64,000 nucleotides of DNA, from NCBI GenBank assembly GCA_049115575.1, contig JAGDZU010000001.1, positions 124,001 through 188,000 of the forward strand. The letters are read 5' to 3'. Under the pieces are notes generated by a model that saw only the letters and a program-made list of their open reading frames with translations, ran no database searches and had not been told where the DNA came from. Below, piece by piece: positions 50,314 through 57,644 of this stretch. Position numbers and translations under genes: made by a program. Within the stretch, counting starts at the first letter, position 1, and every line of letters begins with the position of its first letter. Source of the stretch: JAHEKB01 sp049115575. GTDB taxonomy: Bacteria; Bacteroidota; Bacteroidia; NS11-12g; UBA9320.

Positions 50314-52770
50314 TTGAGTACTCCCAAACTTCTTAACATTTCAAAAGCAGAAAAGGCCATGCAAGAGGCTTTGCAGTGGTATGAGAATAGGCATTGGGAA
50401 ATGTTTGAATTCCAGAAAAAATGTCTTGAGCATTATATGATGGGTGAAAGTGGAATGCTCAATGCCCCAACCGGAATGGGTAAAACATTTGCACTTTCTA
50501 TTCCATTCTTACTGGAGCATAAACTGGCAGCGAAACCTAAAAAAGGACTCAAGGCATTATGGATTACACCTCTAAGGGCCTTGTCTGTAGATATTAGAAA
50601 TGCCATTCAGGAAGCTTCAGATGAGTTAAATGTAGGTTGGAGAATAGAAAGGAGAAGCGGAGACGTATCTGCATCAACTAAAAAAGCACAATTGGTTCAC
50701 GCTCCAGACTGCCTCATAACAACACCAGAAAGCGTTCATCTCTTATTGGCTACCAAGGGTTATGAGCGTTTCTTTAAAAATTTGGAAGTGGTTATTGTAG
50801 ATGAATGGCATGAATTGCTTTCATCAAAAAGAGGAGTACAAGTGGAACTGGCTTTAAGTAGACTAAAATCTATTAGACCTGACCTTAAGATATGGGGCAT
50901 CTCCGCTACCATTGGCAATATGGAAGAGGCAATGAAAGTTTTATTGGGTTCAGATCAAGCTAAGAATGCTAAACATGTAATCTCTGAACGCAAGAAGGAA
51001 TTGGAATTTCATACCATGATTCCCAAAGAAATTGATCGGTTTCCATGGTCTGGGCATTTAGGCATACGTATGCTAAAAGACACCCTCCCCATTATAGAAG
51101 CAAATAGCTCTACCATATTGTTTACAAATACACGCTCGCAGGCTGAGATTTGGTATAGCAGGCTTATAGACGAATGCCCTGAATTGATTGGAGAAATTGC
51201 AATGCATCACGGTAGCCTTGATAAAGAATTGAGAAAATGGGTAGAAGAGGCTCTGCATGCAGGCAGACTGAAGGCAGTGGTATCAACGAGCAGTTTAGAT
51301 TTGGGAGTAGACTTTAGACCTGTATCTGCGGTTATTCAAATTGGAAGCCCCAAGGGTATAGCCAGATTTGTTCAAAGGGCTGGAAGAAGTGGTCATTCTC
51401 CTTATGAAAAAAGCAAGGTGTATTTCTTGCCTACCAATTCAATGGAAATTATTGAGTCTTTAGCTCTAAAAAGTGCGGTTGAAAACCATTTTGTTGAAAG
51501 TAGAATACCTGTGATTAGAGCATTTGATTTACTCATACAGTATATGGTGAGTCTTGCTGTTTCAGATGGTTTTAAAGAAAAGGAACTCTATGAAGAGGTG
51601 AGATCTACTCATTGCTATTCTACCTTATCAAAAGATGAATGGATGAATTTGTGCCAGTTCATAACTCAAGGAGGAGAGAGTCTTCAAGCATATGAAGAAT
51701 TCAATAAGGTGGAAGTGGTGGATGGCTTATACCGGGTTTTAGATAGAAGAATAGCACGAAGGCATCGTCTTTCCATGGGAACTATAGTTGGCGATACAGC
51801 TATGAAAGTGAGTTATCAAAATGGACGACGCATTGGAACTATTGAGGAGTATTTCATTTCCAGAATGAATATTGGAGACTGTTTTTCCTTTGCTGGGCAA
51901 ACACTGGAATTGATTCAGGTTAAAGGATTTACAGCTTATGTTAAACCTGCGCGAGCTAAAAAAGTTGCTATTCCAAGTTGGCAGGGAGGGCGCATGAGCT
52001 TGAGTTCTGAAATTTCAGAAGTAATTAGATTGGAAATTGGTAAGTTGAATGAAGGCACAAGTCCTGAGCACATCAGTTTAAAACCTTTATTAAGTATACA
52101 AACTCAGCTTTCGCGTATACCTAAATCCGATGAACTTCTCATCGAAAGTTTCAAGGATGAGGAAGGCCATCATGTTTTTGTTTACCCATTCGAAGGAAGA
52201 ATGGTGAATGAGGGTTTAGCGCTTCTAATGGCATATAGAATTAGTCAACATAAGAGAATTACCCTATCAGTAGCCATGAATGATTACGGTTTTGAATTAT
52301 TGAGTGATCAAGAAATACCTCTTGAGGAAGCTTTAGAACAGGATGTTTTTACCAATGAGAATTTGCTGTCAGATGTGCAAGCTAGCTGCAATTTAAGTGA
52401 AATGGGCAGGAGGAAATTCAGAGATATAGCAGTGATTTCAGGCTTAACTTTCAGGGGGTATCCTGGGAAACTGCAAAAGGAAAGGCATTTACAGTCTTCT
52501 GCTTCACTTTTTTACGATGTTTTTAATGACTATGACCGTGACAATCTCTTATTACAACAGGCCTATGAAGAGGTGCTTTATCAAGAGCTTGATTCAGAAA
52601 GACTTAAACATGCACTGGATAGAATCCAGTCTCAAAAAATTATGTTAGAAGAGCTTGAGGAGATTAGTCCATTTGCTTTTCCAATTATGGTAGATAGACT
52701 TAGAGAGGGTTTAAGCAACGAAAGAATAGAAGACCGGGTAAATAAAATTCTAGCTGATATTTTGGAATAA
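50314..52770 (+). CDS. Ligase-associated DEXH-box helicase (Lhr-like)
   Basis: 818 residues. Superfamily 2 ATP-dependent DNA helicase. Walker A APTGMGKT (51-58), DEWH (163-166), ISATIGNMEEAM (motif III), TSSLDLGVDFRPV and FVQRAGRSGHSP (motif VI), then the Lhr-type C-terminal region. This group is known in operons with a DNA ligase and a metallo-beta-lactamase-type exonuclease, which are not adjacent here. The start is TTG 50314; an ATG at 50359 is possible and would match the usual short lead-in before the WYENRHW motif. A DEDDh exonuclease gene lies 0.6 kb downstream, but beyond a gene on the other strand. Confidence 0.88.
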   Translation: MSTPKLLNISKAEKAMQEALQWYENRHWEMFEFQKKCLEHYMMGESGMLNAPTGMGKTFALSIPFLLEHKLAAKPKKGLKALWITPLRALSVDIRNAIQEASDELNVGWRIERRSGDVSASTKKAQLVHAPDCLITTPESVHLLLATKGYERFFKNLEVVIVDEWHELLSSKRGVQVELALSRLKSIRPDLKIWGISATIGNMEEAMKVLLGSDQAKNAKHVISERKKELEFHTMIPKEIDRFPWSGHLGIRMLKDTLPIIEANSSTILFTNTRSQAEIWYSRLIDECPELIGEIAMHHGSLDKELRKWVEEALHAGRLKAVVSTSSLDLGVDFRPVSAVIQIGSPKGIARFVQRAGRSGHSPYEKSKVYFLPTNSMEIIESLALKSAVENHFVESRIPVIRAFDLLIQYMVSLAVSDGFKEKELYEEVRSTHCYSTLSKDEWMNLCQFITQGGESLQAYEEFNKVEVVDGLYRVLDRRIARRHRLSMGTIVGDTAMKVSYQNGRRIGTIEEYFISRMNIGDCFSFAGQTLELIQVKGFTAYVKPARAKKVAIPSWQGGRMSLSSEISEVIRLEIGKLNEGTSPEHISLKPLLSIQTQLSRIPKSDELLIESFKDEEGHHVFVYPFEGRMVNEGLALLMAYRISQHKRITLSVAMNDYGFELLSDQEIPLEEALEQDVFTNENLLSDVQASCNLSEMGRRKFRDIAVISGLTFRGYPGKLQKERHLQSSASLFYDVFNDYDRDNLLLQQAYEEVLYQELDSERLKHALDRIQSQKIMLEELEEISPFAFPIMVDRLREGLSNERIEDRVNKILADILE

Positions 52771-52780
52771 ACTTTATTCT

Positions 52781-53287
52781 CTACTTTACAGTGTCGCTAA
52801 TTGTTGCACTCATAGATGCAGGGAATGTGACAATAGTAATTCTTTTAAGAGCTAACATGGGGTCCGTTTGCCATGGGCATCTTTCAAGAATACTCAGTAA
52901 CAGCGCCACCAACAGAAATGCTGTTCCGTAGGTTATTATCACACGCTTGATGTAGTTAAACTCATGCCCTTTGAAATGATATCTATAAAAGTTATAGTAC
53001 ACAAAAAGTGCAACAAAAGTGAATGAGAGAAGTCCTAGGAGTAAAACATTTATAAAAGGGAGTTCCTCACCTAAAGCCCAAGATTCTTCTGTATATGCAA
53101 TTGGAATTGCTAAGATGGTGGAACCAACAATCACCTGAAGAAAATCTCTCGCTTTAAATTCTACTGAAAGCGGATGAGTAATGTAATGCACAAACTTACC
53201 AGCCTGGTCATACAATGGAGTAACCTTATGCAAGTATCCACCTAATCTCTTGATGATTGGCTTGTCTTTCGTGCCGTGATTTTCCAT
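52781..53287 (-). CDS. DUF2391 family membrane protein
   Basis: About 168 residues, three to four helices. VEFKARDFLQVIVGSTILAIPIAYTEESWALGEELP and the C-terminal RITIVTFPASMSATISDT match the DUF2391 / TIGR02587 integral-membrane family, of unknown function (motifs named by their key segments). ATG 53287 (MENHGTKD) is preferred; ATG 53314 would add nine residues. The 3' end lies 10 bases from the end of the helicase gene, convergent. Confidence 0.8.
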   Translation of the reverse strand: MENHGTKDKPIIKRLGGYLHKVTPLYDQAGKFVHYITHPLSVEFKARDFLQVIVGSTILAIPIAYTEESWALGEELPFINVLLLGLLSFTFVALFVYYNFYRYHFKGHEFNYIKRVIITYGTAFLLVALLLSILERCPWQTDPMLALKRITIVTFPASMSATISDTVK

Positions 53288-53346
53288 AGAGATGTTAAAT
53301 GTAAGGATTCTCAAACTTTTTGAAACTATGGGCTCTTAAAAACACA

Positions 53347-53354
53347 TAACTTTG
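53347..53354 (+). promoter_or_regulatory. -7 promoter element of the exonuclease gene, near-leaderless
   Basis: TAACTTTG, exact TAnnTTTG, ends 6 bases before ATG 53361. TTTG at 53319-53322 lies 24 bases upstream. Transcription should begin within a few bases of the ATG. Confidence 0.55.
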
Positions 53355-53360
53355 CTCGCA

Positions 53361-54128
53361 ATGAAATTGACCTTGAATCGTCCTTTATTGGTGTTTGATT
53401 TAGAAACTACAGGAATTAATGTTTCTCAAGACAGAATTGTGGAACTATACGCCATAAAAATTCAACCAGACGGTAGTGAAGAGCATATACATCAATACTT
53501 TAATCCAACCATTCCAATTCCCATTCAGGCTTCTGAAATTCATGGTATCTACGATAAAGATGTAGCAGATAAACCCACATTTGCTCAAAAAGCCAAGGAG
53601 CTTGATCAGTTCATGATCAATTGTGATTTTGGTGGTTTTAATAGTAACCGTTTTGACTTTCCCCTATTAGTGGAAGAGTTTTACAGAGCAGGAGTAGATT
53701 TTGAAATTGAGAATCGAAAATTTATTGATGCACAACGCATCTTTCATCGCATGGAACCTCGAAACTTAACCGCTGCCTATAAGTTTTACTGCAATAAGCA
53801 ATTGATAGATGCACATTCGGCCAAAGCAGATACAGTTGCAACTTGGGAGATAATTAAGTCTCAAGTAGATCACTATGACGAATTGGAACCCAACATTGAT
53901 TACCTAAATGAGTTTTCTGGAAATAGCGAGTTCATGGATTTTGCAACTAGAATTAAAAGAGGACCAAATAATGAACCCATCTTTAATTTTGGAAAATTCA
54001 AAGGGCAGAATGTGGCTGAAATATTTAAACTAGATAGCGGTTACTACCACTGGATGATGAAAGGGGATTTTGCTGAAAATACCAAAAGGGTCATTACTAG
54101 AATAATGCTTTCTACTAAAGAATCCTGA
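53361..54128 (+). CDS. DnaQ-like 3'-5' exonuclease (DEDDh)
   Basis: About 255 residues. Exonuclease with the DEDDh residues: LVFDLETTG (Asp13, Glu15), FGGFNSNRFDFPLLVEEF for the second Asp, and DAHSAKADTVATWEI for the His and last Asp. The C-terminal 60 residues (NFGKFKGQNVAEIFKLDSGYYHWMMKGDF) form a small extra domain seen on other exonucleases of this group. Probably acts in DNA repair or proofreading. A TTG three codons earlier lies inside the promoter element, so ATG 53361 is chosen. Confidence 0.9.
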   Translation: MKLTLNRPLLVFDLETTGINVSQDRIVELYAIKIQPDGSEEHIHQYFNPTIPIPIQASEIHGIYDKDVADKPTFAQKAKELDQFMINCDFGGFNSNRFDFPLLVEEFYRAGVDFEIENRKFIDAQRIFHRMEPRNLTAAYKFYCNKQLIDAHSAKADTVATWEIIKSQVDHYDELEPNIDYLNEFSGNSEFMDFATRIKRGPNNEPIFNFGKFKGQNVAEIFKLDSGYYHWMMKGDFAENTKRVITRIMLSTKES

Positions 54129-54155
54129 ATTTAACATCTCTAACCAAAGTTTAAG

Positions 54156-54163
54156 TTTATTTG
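54156..54163 (+). promoter_or_regulatory. Possible -7 element of hutH
   Basis: TTTATTTG, then CCAA, then ATG 54168: same octamer and spacing as at the ferredoxin gene. One base off TAnnTTTG. A leaderless transcript is possible. Confidence 0.35.
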
Positions 54164-54167
54164 CCAA

Positions 54168-55622
54168 ATGGAATTAGCAGACCATCACAGTATAGATCGT
54201 TTAGCCGAGATTTTGAGGAGCGGAGAAAATGTAATTTTATCTTCAAAAGCTAGGAAGTCAATAGAAGATTGTCATTCCTATCTTATGGGTAAGATTAATA
54301 AGCACGACAAAGCAATTTATGGCATCAATACTGGATTTGGTTCTTTGTATAATAAAGAGATAAACAAAGATGATCTCATTCAACTTCAGATAAATTTATT
54401 GCGTTCTCATGCTTGTGGTATGGGTGATGAAGTACCCAAGGAGATTGTTAGGATAATGCTACTGCTCAAAGCCCAATCTCTATCTTATGGTCACTCTGGA
54501 GTACAGTTGAGTACCGTAGAAAAGCTATTGGAGTTGTACAATAGCAACGTATTACCAGTAGTATTCGAACAGGGAAGTTTAGGCGCCTCTGGCGATCTAG
54601 CTCCTCTAGCTCATCTGGCTTTGCCTTTAATTGGAGAAGGAGAAGTGTGGGATGATGGTGTTAAAAAGGGTGCTTCTCATGTAGTAAGAGAGCCTGTTTC
54701 GCTGGGGCCTAAAGAAGGTCTAGCGCTCATTAATGGTACTCAGTTCATGCAAGCCTACGGAGTTCATTGTATAATTAAAGCACAAAAGCTCCTTGATTGG
54801 GCAGATAAGCTCGCAGCAATGAGCCTTGATGCATATAATGGTAGAATAGAGCCATTTATGACTCATAGTCACAGAATTAGAGCGCATAAAGGTCAGGTTG
54901 AAACAGCACTCAACATCAGTGAGATTTTAGAAGGGAGCGAAATAATCGTTCAAGAAAAACAACATGTGCAGGATCCTTATTCGTTTAGATGTGTTCCACA
55001 AGTGCATGGTGCTTCTAAAGACGCCTTAGATCATGTGGTTCAAACATTTGAAACGGAGATTAATAGTGTAACAGATAACCCTAATGTTTTTCCTGATGAG
55101 GATCTGATTCTCAGTGCTGGGAATTTTCACGGACAACCATTGGCATTGCAACTTGACTTCTTAGCGATAGCTATGGCTGAAATAGGTAGCATATCTGAAA
55201 GAAGAGTGTATAGATTGCTAGAAGGTAAGAGGGAGTTGCCCCATTTCCTTACAGCCAATGCTGGGCTCCAAAGTGGACTCATGATTGCCCAATATTCCGC
55301 CGCAAGCATAGTAAGCCAGAACAAACAATTTTGCACTCCATCTAGTGTAGATACTATTGAAAGCAGTAATGGTCAAGAAGATCATGTAAGTATGGGCGCC
55401 AATGCAGCTGTCAAATGCTTAAAAGTGATAGAGAACGTAGAAAAGATTTTAGCCGTTGAATTGTTAGCTGCAACCAAAGGGCTTGAGTTTAGAAGACCAC
55501 TTAAATCTTCGTCCATTATTGAGTCCATTAAAAGACAAGTTGAGGAAACTTGCAACACAACAGATGAAGACATACAATTATCTTTGGAGCTTGATAAGTT
55601 AGTAAGACTTATCCGAGCGTAA
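54168..55622 (+). CDS. hutH: Histidine ammonia-lyase
   Basis: 484 residues. First step of histidine breakdown, giving urocanate and ammonia, using the MIO group made from Ala-Ser-Gly. That tripeptide is at 140-142 in QGSLGASGDLAPLAH. YGINTGFGSLYNKEI, LINGTQFMQAYG and SSNGQEDHVSMGANAA are further family motifs. The small DUF4359-like gene begins 1 base after its stop, then hutU follows. hutI and hutG are not in the window. Confidence 0.97.
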   Translation: MELADHHSIDRLAEILRSGENVILSSKARKSIEDCHSYLMGKINKHDKAIYGINTGFGSLYNKEINKDDLIQLQINLLRSHACGMGDEVPKEIVRIMLLLKAQSLSYGHSGVQLSTVEKLLELYNSNVLPVVFEQGSLGASGDLAPLAHLALPLIGEGEVWDDGVKKGASHVVREPVSLGPKEGLALINGTQFMQAYGVHCIIKAQKLLDWADKLAAMSLDAYNGRIEPFMTHSHRIRAHKGQVETALNISEILEGSEIIVQEKQHVQDPYSFRCVPQVHGASKDALDHVVQTFETEINSVTDNPNVFPDEDLILSAGNFHGQPLALQLDFLAIAMAEIGSISERRVYRLLEGKRELPHFLTANAGLQSGLMIAQYSAASIVSQNKQFCTPSSVDTIESSNGQEDHVSMGANAAVKCLKVIENVEKILAVELLAATKGLEFRRPLKSSSIIESIKRQVEETCNTTDEDIQLSLELDKLVRLIRA

Positions 55623-55623
55623 A

Positions 55624-55881
55624 ATGAAAAAGTTTATACTAATTTTAGTTGTACTAGTGGTAGCATTATTTGCAACCAACCCCAGTATTGATCAGTTTTA
55701 TCAAAAAGCCCTTCGAGCAGAAATGAACATGGGCGATGAATGGTTCTCTAAAGCCAAGTATGCGCTAATAGAGACTAAATACAACTATGAGAACTATTAT
55801 GTGGTAGGGCTTATGCGCAATGAAATCACAGATGAGGTTCAATATATTGGACTGTTCAACCAGGTTCTAAAAATTAAATAA
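55624..55881 (+). CDS. Small membrane/secreted protein, DUF4359-like
   Basis: 85 residues. A hydrophobic N-terminal helix (KFILILVVLVVALFATNPS) followed by a hydrophilic domain (DQFYQKALRAEMNMGDEW, YVVGLMRNEITDEVQYIGLFNQVLKI). The TNPSxxxF start resembles the DUF4359 family. It lies 1 base after hutH and 55 bases before hutU, so it is on the hutH message. I do not know its function; a link to histidine breakdown is only positional. Confidence 0.7.
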   Translation: MKKFILILVVLVVALFATNPSIDQFYQKALRAEMNMGDEWFSKAKYALIETKYNYENYYVVGLMRNEITDEVQYIGLFNQVLKIK

Positions 55882-55921
55882 GCATTTCTCCACCGTAGTA
55901 GGCGATTTAGCAACACCTCAT

Positions 55922-55929
55922 TAGATTTG
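55922..55929 (+). promoter_or_regulatory. -7 promoter element of hutU, near-leaderless
   Basis: TAGATTTG, exact TAnnTTTG, followed by CACCCTT and ATG 55937. Seven bases separate element and start, so the message should be leaderless or nearly so. It shows that hutU can be transcribed apart from hutH. Confidence 0.6.
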
Positions 55930-55936
55930 CACCCTT

Positions 55937-57604
55937 ATGAGTACGGAATCGAATAAAAGGGTGATAAGAGCTCCGCATGGTACGGAACTAAACACGAAAG
56001 GATGGGTTCAAGAAGGAGCATTGAGAATGCTTATGAATAATTTGGATCCTGAAGTTGCGGAAAGACCTGAAGATCTTATAGTTTACGGTGGCACTGGAAA
56101 GGCTGCAAGAAATTGGGAATCATACGATCTGATTGTTAAAGCTCTAAAAGATATTCATGAAGAGGAGACTCTACTTGTTCAAAGCGGAAAACCTATTGGT
56201 ATACTACCAACTCATAAGGATGCCCCAAGAGTTATAATAGCAAATTCACATTTGGTTCCACATTGGGCAACTTATGAAAACTTCAAAGATTTAGAAGATA
56301 AAGGCCTCATTATGTATGGGCAAATGACTGCAGGTAGCTGGATATACATCGGCTCTCAAGGAATAGTTCAAGGTACTTATGAAACTTTTGCAGAGGCCGC
56401 ACGTCAACATTTCGGAGGAAGTCTAAAAGGCACCTTATCTGTTACTGCTGGGTTAGGAGGAATGGGTGGCGCTCAACCATTGGCAGTTACCATGAATGAG
56501 GGAGTGTGTTTAGCTGCCGAGATGGAGGTGTGGAGAATTGAGAAAAGACTAGAAACGCGTTACTGCGACTTGATGATATCAGATTTAGATGAAGCCATTG
56601 ATAGAGCACTGGAAGCCAAATCAAATGAAGAAGGGATATCAATCGCTTGGCCAGGAAATGCTGTTGACTTATTAGCACGTCTAAAGGAGAGAAACATTAT
56701 CCCTGAACTCTTAACAGATCAAACATCTGCACACGATCCTTTGGTTGGTTATTTTCCAGAAAACTTAAGTGTTAGTGAGGCAAAAGAATTAAGAGACAAT
56801 AATCCAGACCGATATATAGAATTGAGCTATGCTACCATGGCTAAACATGTTGAACTCATGCTAGATTTTCAAAAGCTTGGTTCTATCACATTTGATTATG
56901 GAAATAATTTAAGAGGAAGAGCCTTAGAGCATGGAGTTAAAAATGCATTTGACTTTCCCGGTTTTGTTCCAGCATTTATTAGACCACAATTCTGCGAGGG
57001 AAGAGGACCATTCAGGTGGGCTGCTTTAAGTGGTGATCCTGAAGATATATATGAAACTGATCGCTTAATACTTGAGTTGTTTCCTGAAGATGAGGGTCTT
57101 AGAAGATGGATTGAAATGGCTCAGGAACGCATTGAATTTCAAGGATTACCTTCAAGAATTTGTTGGCTGGGGCAGGGTGAGAGAGAGAAAGCTGGTTTGG
57201 CATTTAATAGATTGGTGGCTGAAGGAAAAGTTAAAGCACCTATCGTCATTGGTAGGGATCATCTAGATACGGGTTCGGTGGCTTCTCCAAACAGGGAAAC
57301 GGAAGCTATGAAAGACGGAAGTGACGCCATTGCAGACTGGCCATTGTTGAATGCCTTAATTAATACGGCTGGAGGTGCAAGTTGGGTGAGTCTTCACCAC
57401 GGTGGAGGAGTCGGAATTGGCTATAGCATACATGCAGGCATGGTAATAGTCGCAGACGGAACCGATGATGCACATGCAAGAATAAAACGAGTTTTGCACA
57501 ACGATCCGGCCATGGGTGTATTGAGACATATGGATGCGGGTTATGATATAGCAAAAGATACTGCGAGAGCGCATCGTTTAGACATTAAGGAACGTCTCAA
57601 ATAA
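55937..57604 (+). CDS. hutU: Urocanate hydratase
   Basis: 555 residues, NAD-containing hydratase that turns urocanate into imidazolone propionate, second step of histidine breakdown. Motifs: VYGGTGKAARNW (NAD-binding area), GGMGGAQPLAVTMNEG, RDHLDTGSVASPNRETE and VSLHHGGGVGIGYSIHAGM, full length. The promoter before it makes it separable from hutH. Confidence 0.98.
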   Translation: MSTESNKRVIRAPHGTELNTKGWVQEGALRMLMNNLDPEVAERPEDLIVYGGTGKAARNWESYDLIVKALKDIHEEETLLVQSGKPIGILPTHKDAPRVIIANSHLVPHWATYENFKDLEDKGLIMYGQMTAGSWIYIGSQGIVQGTYETFAEAARQHFGGSLKGTLSVTAGLGGMGGAQPLAVTMNEGVCLAAEMEVWRIEKRLETRYCDLMISDLDEAIDRALEAKSNEEGISIAWPGNAVDLLARLKERNIIPELLTDQTSAHDPLVGYFPENLSVSEAKELRDNNPDRYIELSYATMAKHVELMLDFQKLGSITFDYGNNLRGRALEHGVKNAFDFPGFVPAFIRPQFCEGRGPFRWAALSGDPEDIYETDRLILELFPEDEGLRRWIEMAQERIEFQGLPSRICWLGQGEREKAGLAFNRLVAEGKVKAPIVIGRDHLDTGSVASPNRETEAMKDGSDAIADWPLLNALINTAGGASWVSLHHGGGVGIGYSIHAGMVIVADGTDDAHARIKRVLHNDPAMGVLRHMDAGYDIAKDTARAHRLDIKERLK

Positions 57605-57644
57605 AAAAAGGAATAATAAGAGCGCTTATGCGGTCTAATAGCAA

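Noticed and set aside
50314..54128. Helicase plus exonuclease as one repair operon
   Set aside because: A minus-strand DUF2391 gene separates them and the exonuclease has its own promoter; the exonuclease is a DnaQ type, not the ligase-associated metallo-beta-lactamase type.
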